This document shows positions 44,267-55,610 of a stretch of 64,000 bases of DNA, in pieces. The stretch spans positions 61,486,877-61,550,876 of the forward strand of contig CAMGYJ010000008.1 of NCBI GenBank assembly GCA_946122785.1, given 5' to 3'. Position numbers and translations under genes: made by a program. The stretch is from Linum tenue (taxonomy: Eukaryota; Streptophyta; Magnoliopsida; Malpighiales; Linaceae). Position 1 is the first letter of the stretch. Every line of letters begins with the position of its first letter. The notes beneath the pieces are model-generated. The model was not told where the DNA came from. It ran no database searches and saw only the letters and a program-made list of their open reading frames with translations.

Positions 44267-47038
44267 TTAGGGAAGTGTAGGATCAGGTGCCTTCAAGAGC
44301 GGATCCACATCGCTCTTGAGGTACATCTTCAAATGGTGGCCATGCATGCGACGAATGTGGCCACCAGCATTCGCCAGCTCGACTTGGCCATCCGGCAAGA
44401 TGCAAGCGAGTGAATACTCGGATGGCCAAGGTGGGGGCGGGACCAGCTCACAGTGGTCTCCGGCTCTCTTTCGAGCAGGCTTAACTGCCTCCAGTTTCGG
44501 CCGCCACTCCTCCTTGATCTGTACTTTTGGTGATGGAGTGGTCAGGAGTGGCGGCGAAGGTGTGGGAGGCGGGTCCTGCAAAATAGGCAACACAGAAGGA
44601 TACACGACAGACTCGTGCTCCCGGTGAGATACAGCATGCAGAGGTGACGAAGCAGGTAAAGTATTAGCAATTGACAACGTTATTCACTCCTCGCCATCCC
44701 TCAAAACTAAGGTCCCATCATGCACATCTATGAGAGCCTTGGCGGTGGCCAGGAAAGGCCTTCCCAGTATAAGGGGCACTTCTGTGTCCTCATTGATGTC
44801 CAGGACAACAAAATCCACATGATAATTGAATTTGCCAACCTTAACCAGAAGGTCTTCCACTATGCCCCTAGGATGCACTACAGATCTGTCAGCTAATTGA
44901 AGGGTCATCCTAGTAGCGCGGGGTTCACCTAGGCCTAGTTTCTTGAACAATTTATACGGCATAACATTGATACTAGCACCTAAATCCGCCAAGGACCTCT
45001 CTACATGCAACTTATCAATAGAGCATGGGATAGTAAAACTACCTGGGTCCTTCTTCTTCTGCGGAAGCTTGTTCTGCAGAATAGCCGAGCACTCCTCGCT
45101 GAGCTCCACAGTGGCCAGCTCACTCAGCTTCTGCTTCTTCGAGAGAAGCTCTTTCAGAAACTTCGCATACTTAGGCATTTGCGATAGTGCCTCCAGGAAG
45201 GGCACTTGGACATTCAGCTTCTTAAGCATGGCCATGAAGTTTTCGAACTCTGCCTCCAGCCTGTCTCTGTGCAACCGAGTAGGGAAGGGGAGTTTCGGGA
45301 TATACTCCTTCACTACCGGTTGCGGCTTAGGTGCATGCACCTCAACCTCCTTTTCTGCCTCTTCTTCAACCGCCGGAGACGCTAAGACAGGGGTCTCTCT
45401 CTCTTGTTCCCGAGCAGGTGGATCAACAGCCATCTTGCCACTCCTGGTCATGATGGCATTGCAGTGCTCATTCGGGGTCTGCGGATGAGGGATGGTCTGC
45501 CCGGGTAGAGTACCAGGAGCCCTTTGAGCCACTGCCCGAGCCACGCTCCCCAGCTGGGTCTGGATATCCTGCAAGACAGCCTGTGTGTTCCTCTGACCAG
45601 CTTCAAGAGCCAGGAATTTACCCGAGGCCTTTTCCATGAACTGCTCAATAGTGTTGAATTTTTGAGCACTTGAACTGGCGAGAGAACCCACCAAGTCCCG
45701 CAGTTCAGCCATCTGATCATTCTGCACTAGGGCAGCAGGGGCTGCACCTGGCGGCTGGAAAGGTCGCTGCTATGATTGAGCCGCATGCCCCGGCATGGGC
45801 TGGTAGAGAGACTGTTGCTGCTGCTGGAATTGCCCTTGCCTGGGCTGATATGGTGGCCTCTGGAAACCCAGTGGTCCCTGGGGGACTGGTGGTCTGGAAT
45901 TTTCCCCACCCCAGGAGAAGTTAGGATGCTGGCGCCACCCCTCATTGTAAGTGTTACTGTAGGGGTCATTGCGCCTGACGTTGTTGATGAAGTTCACCTG
46001 CTCCTGGGGTGTGGTTGATTCCTTCATCGCCTGACAGTCCTCTACGGTGTGATGGGAGCTCTCACACCACTGGCAGTGCATCGCCAGCGGCTGCCCTATA
46101 CCTGCAATCAAACTAGAACGATCGATAGCTGAAACCAGCTTCGATACCACCTGCACCAAATCATATGACTGGGTGCCTACAACATGCACACCCCGTCCTG
46201 GTGCTCGTCTCGATCTCCTGGCAGTGCCCCAATCGTACCCGTTCTCCGCCATCTCCTCAAAGAGTTGATTCAGCTGTGGCGGGGTTTTGGTCAGCATGTT
46301 CCCGCCCCAAACCGAATCAATCAGCTGCTTGTCCTCCGGGAATAGGGCGTGATAGAAGGTGCCCACCTTGAAAGCATCATTAAAGCCATGATTGGGACAC
46401 CTCAGGAAGAGACTGTTGTATCTCTCCCATGCGTCCCGGATGGTCTCATCCTCATCCTGAGCAAAATGGGTAATCTGCTTCTGAAGATCAGCCGTCTTGG
46501 ATGGAGGATGGTAGCGGGTGAGGAACTTGTCCGCCAGGTTGGCGAACGTGGTGATAGAGCCCGGAGGTCGAGTGTCTAGCCATTCCTTGGCTTGCCCCTC
46601 CAGAGTAAAAGGGAAGTACCTCAGCTGGATGGCATCTGCTGGTACCCCATTGATCTTGATTCCATCGATGAGCTCATGGAATCTCCTGAGATGTGATCGG
46701 GGGCACTCCCCCTCCTTACCACGGAACACCACTGAACCGCGCAGCATGGTGATTACTGAGGTGCTCACCTCAAAATTGTTGGCTGGGACATGAGGGTGTT
46801 GAATGGGTGACCTCATATCCGCAGCTCTAGCGGTCCAGTAGGATCCCATGGTCTGCTCCTCTGGATTGATCACATCATGGTTCTGTGGATCAGCCATCTC
46901 TTCTTCTTCTTCGATCTGCAGCTGTGACAGCGCCTCCTCCACAGCCAGTCGCGCCTTTAGAGCCCGCTTGAAGTTCCTGCAGGTTCGTTCAAGTTCCTGG
47001 TCTAATGGCAGTAGATCTCCCGACTGGCTACGGGTCAT
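44267..47038 (-). pseudogene. Gag-protease frame of the gypsy-type element
   Basis: One reading frame of about 924 codons from ATG 47038 to the stop at 44267, broken by two stops: TAG at 45770-45772 and TGA near 44684. Gag part (47038-45770): retrotransposon gag region with FEGQAKEWLDTRPPGS-like block (here FTLEGQAKEWLDTRPPGSI), then a CCHC-like CQWCESSHHTVEDC knuckle. Protease part: aspartic site DLGAS within LADLGASINVMPYKLFKKLG, and LILGRPFLATAKALIDVHDG. C-terminal 130 residues are Pro-rich and end with LPDGQVEL..GHHLKMYL, which resembles the last residues of gypsy integrases (GHRLKPYL type). This suggests that reverse transcriptase, RNase H and most of integrase were lost in frame. The relative at 61662-64000 shares the layout, including that junction. 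Confidence 0.88.
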
Positions 47039-47162
47039 GCACTACCTGCACACAATCAGCAGAAGCAACCCGTGAAGGCACACAGGTGGAAGAGAAAAAA
47101 AAAATGCAATAAATAAAAAGCTAGAGTAACAAATTCTCACGTTTCCCCAATAACCTAGAGGG

Positions 47163-47185
47163 TCCCCGACAACGGCGCCAAAAAC
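47163..47185 (-). other. Primer binding site region of the gypsy-type element
   Basis: Minus strand TTTTTGGCGCCGTTGTCGGGG starts two bases after the end of the 5' LTR. TGGCGCC is the conserved start of the primer site in many plant Ty3/gypsy elements. Confidence 0.8.
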
Positions 47186-47186
47186 T

Positions 47187-48534
47187 TGACACGCCAAAAC
47201 ACAACACCAAACTGCGACCAAGTGTAATCGCAGTCCGGGACTGCAGTAACAGGCAAGTTCTATTATCAACCCGGGGTCTAGATCTACTGCTTACTCCGTG
47301 ATGATTTATTATCTAGCAAACTAATTCGAGTGATTGTTGTTTAAAGCAAAAGCAGTAAGAAAGCAGGAAATGGTTCGGTTTTCTCAAGCAGGAAAGAGTC
47401 ACTCGGGAATGAGTCCCCCTAGCCCCTTAGTTAGGTTCAAATGTAATTCCCCTGGGTTGATTCACTGTTGATTAGACTGCGGAAGATCCGACAGTAGCTT
47501 GGAATCTCTTAAGCTGACCAAGCCCTCTCAGTCCAACTACCCGGCAGGCGACTAGTCTTCAGCGGGATAGAAAGCTGAAGCAATAAGCGCAGAACTCCAC
47601 TACTGGAATTGAATTCCAGTACAAAGCAGTAAACTGGCTAACTCTCGTATAGCCAATCTCCTACTATCGAATGAAGAGGCTCTAACAACCTAATCAGATT
47701 CTATCTATCTCAGGTTGCAGCAGAAATCGAGAAAAGCTGATCAGACTTCAATCAATTCAATAAACATGCATCATTCGATTAAAACCAAACAGTATAATCA
47801 TCCCAAGTCATTACAATCAAATCCCTAACACCAGGAACTAGGGTTCTTCATACCCAAGTGAGAGAAGGGTTCTACTCCATAGAGAGAGAGAAGAAAACAG
47901 TAATCGGAGTAGTCATACTCATAATGATGAGGAAAATCTGCTCCGGGATGATGATTTCCACTCCTATGACGATCTCCAAGCTCGATTTGACGAAACCCAG
48001 CTCCAAGATAGCTTCTAGGATGTGTTCTTCGTACTTTCTCTCTCTAGGGCTCTGTTTTTGCTCCGAAAATCCGATTCTCCCACTTTTGGCTCGAAATTGG
48101 CTGAAAAACCAGAATTTCCCGACTCACACGGGCAGGCCACACGGCCGTGTAGCTCACCCAGTTGCCCGTGCGAGTCGAAACGCAGCGTATCATTTAGTTG
48201 GCCTTCAGCCATCCCACACGGCCAGGGTCGCACGGCCGTGTGGATTTCCTGGGATGTCCATGTTTGCTCTCGGCAGAAATCACACGGCCACAAGTGCAAC
48301 TTGCACGGCCGTGTGATACCCAGGGCTGCCCGTGTGGCTTCCTTAGAACCTCGCCATGCATCCGATCTTCGTCCAATCGACCCCAAACTCGCTCCCAAGC
48401 CTCCATTCACGTACTAGGACCTGAAATATCACAAACAAGCACAACCTAGCGTGAAATCGGCCTAAACCACGAGAATCAACACCTCAAACGGTGTAAGAAC
48501 AGGGGTAAAAACATGTGTAATTAACGGTCTATCA
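47187..48534 (-). repeat. 5' LTR of the gypsy-type element
   Basis: 1348 bp, minus-strand TGATAGACCG..GGCGTGTCA, with TG..CA ends. Matches 57141-58249 at high identity over its upstream two thirds. Contains the CACGGCCGTG array at 48120-48340. Confidence 0.9.
48120..48340. repeat. CACGGCCGTG array in the 5' LTR
   Basis: CACGGCCGTG at about 48137, 48231 and 48304, with CACGGCCAGGG and GCCCGTGCGA or GCCCGTGTGG half-sites between them. Confidence 0.85.
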
Positions 48535-50098
48535 GTGGGATTTGTAATTCCCAAACACATTTCTAGCCAATTGGTGTATAGGGTTCTCCTTGTTTCCCTC
48601 CTGTTTGCGTCCTCCACATATGGCAGGTTGATCTAACAAAATACATCCATGATCCTTTATAACACCACACTTTTCTGTCTTCTTATGGTTTCTTGGGAAT
48701 CGGTATACTTATGAATCTATTTTCGTCAACTAGTTGAAAGTGAGTATTGAGAATTGCATACTTCCATGTTCTTGTCTCTAGATCCATGAGTTCATTCACT
48801 CTAGATCCATGAGTTCATTCACAGAGGTTGTTTGGCCTAGATTAGATCCATGTCTCTCTTCTTCACATGACATAGATCTTCCTATTTTATTTAGTGTGTT
48901 CTTCTTTCAATGTTTTTATGTCCCCACCAAAAGTGTGAGATAATACTATGAATTTTATGGATTGCATTCTTTGGGATAAGTAAAACATGCATAGCATAGG
49001 TCATATGAGTTTGTACAACTTTAATTAGTACCTCTTTTCTACATATGATATCAGTTTTGATTTCCATAGTTTTACCTTTTTTCCTTAACCTCTCTGCTAA
49101 GATAGTATTTTCTATTTACCAACCATAGTAGGTAGCACTAGATATTTTGAATGATCATCCACTTTCCTCATACCCAGAATCCCTGCCAATTCATTCCTTT
49201 TATCTTCACCAATATTTGGACTAAACGACAATTGCGGTTTTAGAAAGCTTACCTTTGACCCGACTCAGCCTTATATAGGCTTAGTATCTCCTTCAAGTTC
49301 TCGCAATGAAGGCGGTTTTCCTCGGTGAACAAGATGATATCATTTGCAAATAGTAGATGGGTAATGATAGGGGATCCTCCTTTAACTTGAATACTTCCCA
49401 TCTTCAGTTCTCTTTTTGCTTTTTGATAAGTGATGATAGACCTCCTGCTACAAACAAAAAGAGATAGGGCGAAATAGGGTCTCCTTGCCTGAAACCCCTA
49501 GCTAGTTAGGGTAAACACCTCTATTTGATTTCCATTCAATAGGATTGAGTAGGTTAATGTGGAAACAAATTTCATGATCATAACTTCCCATCTGTTAGCA
49601 AATCATATCTTCTTTATTATAGATTTCAAGAAATCTTGTTCCACTCGATCATATGCTTTTGCAATGTCGAGTTTGGGAGCTATATAATGCAGTGAAAAAT
49701 GCAATTCAATGTAAAAGTATTTTGATCATTTAGAAGCGTAAAACTGACATAAGCTAATAAGTTTTAAAGCGCGATTTTTTTACTACATTTGTCAGTAAAC
49801 GCGTGATTCTACGTAGAAGAATTTTGGTGATTTTGAAGCGTAAAAGCCTAAGCTTTTAAGCTTTATAGCACGATTTTAACTCCGTTGGCCATAAACCCTT
49901 TTTACATTTCGTTCTTTGCTTCATCAAGTGGAAACACTCAAAAGGAATCATTTATAGTGTCAGTGATATGCTTCCATGAAACAATGACACTCTTATACTC
50001 CATCATAATCCCATCCAAGATCCTCTTTAACCTATTTGCTAGAACCTTAGAGAGGAATTTATAATGGACTTTACAGTGGATGATGGGTCTAAATTCCA

Positions 50099-51040
50099 GG
50101 TGAAATACCTTTTATGCCACTAAACTTTTAGAATAGGGGAAAGATACCACTAAAGTACAAATAGGGCACCATATACCATTCAAATCAATAAAATGTGCAT
50201 CTGTATAGTTTTCCATCCATCCTACTAACGGAAGAAAAATTAAGTGTTAACCGTGGTCAAATACAATGGTGAGTCAGCTTTACTTTTGCTACAAAATAAA
50301 AAGAAACTCAATTACCCAAAATTCTTCGAATCCCCTTTCTCAAGCGAACATACCGACCCATCTTTTCAAACCTTCTTCCATATGCCGACAAATCTCATTC
50401 GTGACGACAATTTCATTTGGGCGGATGTTTTGAATTTTGATATAAAGGAGGAAGGGTAATGGCCGGTGACACTTTAACACGAGGGGAATTGTACGGAGGC
50501 GGGGCGGCGAAAGAGGAGAGAGAAGTTGTAAATTTTTGGGGGTCTCTTATGGCGGCATCGCCGTTGAAGACGACGACAATGAACGAAAGCGTTCAACAAA
50601 TTCTTCTAAATCAATCCCTGTTTCATATTGAATGAAATTTGAGTTTCTTGAGAAGCCACAAAGAGTAACGGTGGGTCTGATTAGAAGTATAGGAGAAAGG
50701 TGTGAGGTGGGATTTTGTTTATGACAAATCTGTTCTTCAATTTTGGGTATGGAGAAATCTCAGAGTGGGAGCATTATACAGAGAGAAAACAAAAACAATA
50801 AGGAAAGAAGTTTTATTTTATTGAATTTCTTTGTTCTTTAATTTGATAAAAATAGAGTCGACCATTATATGGCTCATGGTTGCTGATGTGGAAACTTTTA
50901 GTCTACTGTTAATTGAGTGGATGGAAATTGGATGTGTGCATATTTTTATTGACTTGAACGGTATGTGGTGCTCTATTTACAGCTTAGTGGTACATTTACC
51001 CCATTTCTAAAAGTTTAGTGGTATGAGGAGCATTTTACCC
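50099..51040. mobile_element. MULE-like element inside the old LINE
   Basis: Flanked by an 11-bp direct repeat TCTAAATTCCA (50088-50098 and 51041-51051). Ends GGTGAAATACC and GCATTTTACCC are inverted; both terminal 130 bp share CCACTAAACTTTTAGAA, ATACCACTAA-like and TCAATAAAA blocks in opposite orientation. The interior (50240-50640) is not repeated and has short open frames on both strands of unknown origin. No transposase. Confidence 0.8.
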
Positions 51041-51269
51041 TCTAAATTCCATACATGATTCTAAAGTGTTTCTTATTTAGAATAGGCTTCGTGAGAATTT
51101 CCCTTCAACCAAGTAGCCTTATAGTTCCTGTGTTACATCTCTGCCAACAAAGTCCAAGTTCTTTTAGAAAAGAGAGATGACATTTCATCTGCCCTTGGAG
51201 CTTTATTTCATCCTATCTTTCTTAAATCTTCAAAAATCTCTTCCTGTATGTTAACAAATTTTCATTTAT

Positions 51270-52432
51270 GGCAGGCCAGGTTATTGAGTTACACAGGTAA
51301 ATTGCAGTTAATTGATTCGATTATTACTAGTTTATTCCAGTATTGGATGTCAGTGTTCCTGCTTCCTGTTAAGGTTCTTAGATGGATTGAAGATGTTTGA
51401 AATAAATTCCTGTGGGGTGTTGATGGTGATAAAAGGAAGAAGGCCCCCGTTGCGTGGGCAACAGTAGTAATGCCACGACTAGAAGGGGGATTAGGCATTA
51501 GAGATTACAAGACTTGGAACAAAGCTTGCGTGACCAGGCATTTGTGGAACATGTTAGCTATGACTGGCTCTTTGTGGGTTGCTTGGATGCACAAGTATCG
51601 AGTTAAGGGAAGAAGCATATGGTCTCTTCCTGTGAGTTCTGTTAGTACTTGGACCTGGAAGAAAATTCTCAAATGTCGAGGATTGGCGCAGCAACACATA
51701 TCTAGTACGGGAGATGCATTAGCTTGGGATAGTGTTGTTTTAACCAAATACTCAGTCAAGCTTGTGTGGGGGACTATTCGATCTCCTGCTCCACAGGTTC
51801 CATGGTACCATGTTGTGTGGGGTAAGCCAATCTTTCCAAAGCATAGTGTAATGGTGTGGCTTGTAGTGTTAGGCCGAATCAAAACAAATGATAGGTTGTC
51901 TGCGTGGGGCATTCATTGTGATACTTGTTGTGTGCTATGTCTTGTCGGTATGGAGAGCAGAGACCATCTATTTGGAGTTTGTTTGTTTGTTCTGCAGTTA
52001 TGAGGCAAGTTCTGCATAAAATTTGTAGGTGGCCTGACTTTGGAGATTGGAGTGCCTAGCTGGTTTGGGAAGTACAGCAGTGGGGGGCAAACGACGGATA
52101 AAGCTGTCGTTGGCAGGCTTTTGTGGGTCATGGGAGTCAACTTCATATGGCGAGAAAGGTGTGCCAGGCTTTATGGAAACTCAACAACTCTCTCCCCAGC
52201 TCAAGTTTTGGACAACATTTTGAGAGACTTTGAAGTGTTTTTGCAAAGTTACATTCCCTTTCAGTTGAGAGTACAAAAAATATTAGGATCATTGTCTTAG
52301 TTTGCTGTTTGTAGCTTCCTTAGCAAGTTTTGATGGTTTTATGATGTAAGTTGACTCTTTGAGAGGGAGTTTTGTGAGTTGCAACTCCTCGGGCTTCAAT
52401 ACAATTATTGATTAACCATAAAAAAAATTTCA
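51270..52432 (+). pseudogene. 5'-truncated LINE with C-terminal coding remnant
   Basis: Plus-strand frames read KLQLIDSIITSLFQYWMSVF, NKFLWG, GGLGIRDYKTWNKACVTRHLWN and FPKHSVMVWLVVLGRIKTNDRL (each shown in part), the C-terminal part of plant LINE pol proteins with the zinc-binding reverse-transcriptase-associated region. A TGA breaks the frame near 51399 and a frame shift near 52000; a frame ends with TAG at 52298. A 3' tail of about 130 bp ends in an A run near 52430. Flanks TTTTCATTTA and ATTTCATTCA are a possible worn duplication. Confidence 0.8.
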
Positions 52433-52569
52433 TTCATTTCTACTGTTACTTTCATTGGGACTGTTTGTGGGATGGAGTTTGTTGTAGGTTACGTGTCTTT
52501 AGTGAAAATCATCCTAAATTTTTCTACCAAGCATCCAAAAATCTGTTGCTGGCCTGATTCGGGCGTATT

Positions 52570-55500
52570 TGTACATAATTTACCCATTTATATCTTGAGT
52601 ATTTGACTTGGTAATCATCGTTCCTCAACTTATTTTATGCTAGGTTGTGCTAATTTTGTCACATTTCAGGTCCTAGAATGCATGGTAAGGTCGGGGACGA
52701 GTTTCAGGATATTCAGAAGTCGAAGCGCGCCAAAAATTGAAGAAGATGCCAAGAGCACGCCCTGGACGTAAAGATCAAGTCCTCAGAGCATGAACATTGC
52801 ATTGAGGTCGTGGCCTTTGAATGATTCCAGGAGCAGATGTGCACCTCGCAGTTACTGTTCAAATCACGGCCTTCAAAACGTGACAATAACAGCCAGGCCA
52901 TGACAATAGTGCAATTCCCTGCATTTTCGACCAAGATCACTGTCGTGACTCACGCACTACTTTAGCTATAAATAGGCAGATGGGGGAAAGAAAAGGAGAG
53001 CTTGGGTTTTCCTTTAGGGTTCCGACTCAAAACACAAAAAATTTACCTTTCTTCTCTTAGGTTGATGAACCTTAGATGTTGATTATGTGTTGAATGTTTA
53101 TGCTTGTGACAACCTTATGATTGGGTGTATCTTTTATCTATTGAATTAAGTATTATTCATGCAATTGATGGATTGTGGATTCCAACCCTCGATTTGGGGT
53201 TTTTTGACCTTGAGGGAGACAATCCTCTTTTGGCCTATTATTGGCAATTAGAGTCACTCCTCAATCTATGTCATTCCGGGTTAATTCTCGAGGGAGTCGA
53301 TTTGATCAATATCTTAACGGCCTATGACTTCTCTAGGTTGAATATACACTACTAATTCACCGCTATGCCATCCTGGATCTATCTCCAAGGGATTCGATCT
53401 CCTAACGGTAGATGTATTGAGTCAATCGATTTAGGGAAGTAATCAACATTGATCCATATGAGAAGCTAGGGGGATTCAAGCTAAGAGAGCTCCACAACTT
53501 TTAGTTCGCTAGGGTAGTGCTTAGTTTAGTTTAGCTATATTAGTTTATTAATCACTATTCTAATTTGGCTAGATAAGGAAACTTAAGCCCAAGTAAGGTA
53601 CAACTAGAGACCTTTGGTTCGATAATATTATTACTTGCTTACCCTATGCTACACCCGGTAGTTGGTTAAGCTTGGCCTTCGATTGTGAAGTTTTAGTTAA
53701 AGCGAGCCAAGTTTTTGGTGGTGTTTCCGGGGATATTCTAGGTTATCTGGAAGAGGTTTGGATTTGTTACTTTAGTCATTTTTGTTGTTGTGTTTTGTTT
53801 GTGTTTTGTAGAGCCACTGTTCGTCTTGAAGGGTGGTTTGTGTATGTTTGATCTTTTTTGTGTTTTTGTTTGTGTAGGTATTGAATCATGGATTCTTATG
53901 GTTTTGTCGAAGTGTGTGGGTACCCTCCACTACTCGAAAGTGGTTACCTCGGGGCTTCATTGAATGATCAAGATGGTGGAAGTCAAGGATTTGGATTCTA
54001 TTACCAACCACTATTCCAAGAAGAACAACCATAACAATGGGGATATCAAGAAGCTTTCCCATACCAAGAAAACTTCCCTACAGAAACCAAGGAGAAATCA
54101 AAGTTGGAGTTGGCAATGGAGGCCATCATGGGGCATTCCTCAAGACCATGTGACACTCCACAATCTGAGCTAAAGTGTCAATTGGAGCTCAGGGTGGAGC
54201 GGTTTGCCTGAGGCACCGATGAAGGATACTCAAACTTGGATTCCCACAACCCGAAGAGAAGTCCAAATTAGAGCTTTCCATGGAGAACTTTGAAAGAACA
54301 TGCTCCAACACGGATTTCCAACCCCTCCCTCTTCCCGGTTTGAAATTACAAGAGAAGGTGGAGCGAGATTGTGCACGCTTTCGCCCCTCACCGTTGGAAG
54401 ACGAACATGAGGTTAAAAAAAGAGATCAATGGAGACTATGCGGAGCAAGAAGAAATCACCCGTTGAGCTCCCGCGGTGAGGATGATCAAGAGTGTCTCAT
54501 TGGCGACTCTTATACATTTCGTCTTCCCAAGACCAATTTTGAAGACCAAGTCACTAGGGTGGAGGAGCAAGATAACCCTTTCATTGATCTTGCATGGTGT
54601 CTTGTTCTCCAACTCGTGCTTGAAGACAAGGATGAGAAGGTGAGATAAGGGGTTGAAGAGGGGAAGTGAGCACTAGAGAAGAAGAATATCTTGATTGTTC
54701 CCAAGGGGAGGAACAAATTGAGGAAGAAGGAAGGGAGTTTGATGTTGAGGAAGCAAGTGGTGTCCAAGATGAGGACAAGGTCGAGGTGGATGAAGCTTCC
54801 ACAAGTTACAAGTGCAATCAAATCTTTCCATTCGACCTTGATGCGCTACTCGAGAAGGATCCGTTTGCGGCTCTTTGCCAAGCCATGGCCAAACCATCAT
54901 CGATTCCTCTTGGTGGATGTGATGGTGGTCAATCGAGTTTGTATCACATGGAATGGGGAAAAGAGAAGAGAGAAGAAAAAAAAGAGTTCTCGTGTGTGGA
55001 GCCTCAACTCACATCAAGTCCACGAGCCATCATCATCACATTTCACACTGTTTTTTCATGACTTGAGGCTCCACGTCACTGACGAGAACCTTATCTTCAA
55101 GAAGGTTTTCGGGTGGACCGATACTTGAGCATCACTGTCCAGCTCACGACGTTAAAGAATCACTTATTGGGAAGCAACCCAACCACTACGGTTTGATTTT
55201 GTTTTCCTTTCAACAAGACAACCTTTGGGAGCTTGTAGTGTGTGGATGTTGCCTTGATCCTTCAGATCTCATGCATCCTCCTTATCCCTCCAACATTATT
55301 CGCACCTAATCTAGTAACTTCATTCTACCCTCCTAATTTTTTCTCCATTGAGGGCATGTCGTGCTTAATAGTGGGGGGATATTGCATGATATGTGAGTGT
55401 ATGAATGAATGGTGTAGATGAATGTTATGGCCTATTTCCATGAATGCTTTGGAGCCTTTATCAAATTTGAGGGCTCCAAGCACATGTGGGTGAATGAATT

Positions 55501-55610
55501 GCCTATGGCCTACATTTTTGTGTTTTGGAACCTAGATTATTGCTTGAAATTGAAAATTTTAAGGGTTCCAATTCCAATAGTCGCTGGCATGATCTTGATC
55601 AGTGTGCTTT
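52570..55610 (+). mobile_element. Non-autonomous LTR retrotransposon, unassigned family (copy 2)
   Basis: LTR-like sequence from about 52570 to 53710 with a TATA-like TATAAATAGGC near 52970, then a primer-site-like TTTTTGGTGGTGTTTCCGGGG (53711), the internal frame (53888-55127), a GGGAAGCAACCCAACC block (55168) that is common after the coding part of plant gypsy elements, and a purine tract AGTGGGGGG near 55368. Cut off at 55611 where a gypsy LTR is inserted. Same order of parts as the copy at 28620. No protease, reverse transcriptase or integrase. The left limit is approximate. Confidence 0.7.
53888..55127 (+). pseudogene. Internal frame of the unassigned LTR family (copy 2)
   Basis: Starts ATGGATTCTTATGG. 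Blocks shared with copy 1: GASLNDQDGGSQGFGFYYQP, LELRVERFA, an acidic region (QVEE.. and EEASGVQDEDKVEVDEAST), DLDALLEKDPFAALC, and HDLRLHVTDENLIFKKVFGW. It is longer than copy 1 because of an extra stretch (54280-54660) rich in Arg and Glu. Multiple frame changes. Function unknown; possibly gag-derived. Confidence 0.6.

Larger units (their letters stand above)
42607..48534 (-). mobile_element. Ty3/gypsy-type element with gag and protease only
   Basis: Runs from TGACACGCC to GGTCTATCA (plus-strand view) and is flanked by a 5-bp direct repeat GTGGG (42602-42606 and 48535-48539). The 5' LTR is 47187-48534; next to it is a primer site whose minus-strand form reads TTTTTGGCGCCGTTGTCGGGG. Gag and protease frames (47038-44267) follow, then about 1.1 kb non-coding and a partial 3' LTR (42607-43125). 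The gag features (RNDPYSNTYNEGWRQHPNFSW type, written here in part) point to the Athila/Tat side of Ty3/gypsy. No reverse transcriptase, RNase H or integrase core is present. The related element at 58887-64000 has the same gene content. The segment 43126-44190 does not match the 5' LTR or that relative and may come from another family. Confidence 0.85.
41707..52560 (-). pseudogene. Old LINE with reverse transcriptase and RNase H-like domain, split by three insertions
   Basis: Minus-strand coding remnants in correct order: PRADEMSSLFSKRTW near 51150-51200; KLDIAKAYDRVEQDFLKSI near 49625-49680; the catalytic-box region HLLFANDIILFTEEN near 49320-49366 (family usually has DD where this has ND); the C-terminal HKVKIFAWKR block near 42560-42606; and an RNase H-like end with LELGDICKEILALS near 41870, stop at 41756. 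Sequence upstream of the RT core continues at about 52440-52560. Interrupted by a gypsy-type element (42607-48534), a MULE-like element (50099-51040) and a + strand LINE (about 51270-52432). Many stops. The 3' end touches the miniature LTR element at 41706; no A tail is visible. Confidence 0.8.

Noticed and set aside
43557..44280. Open frames of 163 and 215 residues on opposite strands
   Set aside because: Both are translations of the CACGGCCGTG array and show repeated HGRV / RPCE-type peptides; no start context or family.
44943..45488. Plus-strand open frame of 181 residues
   Set aside because: Antisense to the gag-protease frame, with Ser/Cys/Leu-rich content typical of a shadow frame.
45770..45772. 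TAG between gag and protease as a programmed readthrough signal
   Set aside because: The frame is continuous around it, but the related element has no stop at the same place, and a further TGA and a different TAG occur elsewhere, so random decay is more likely.
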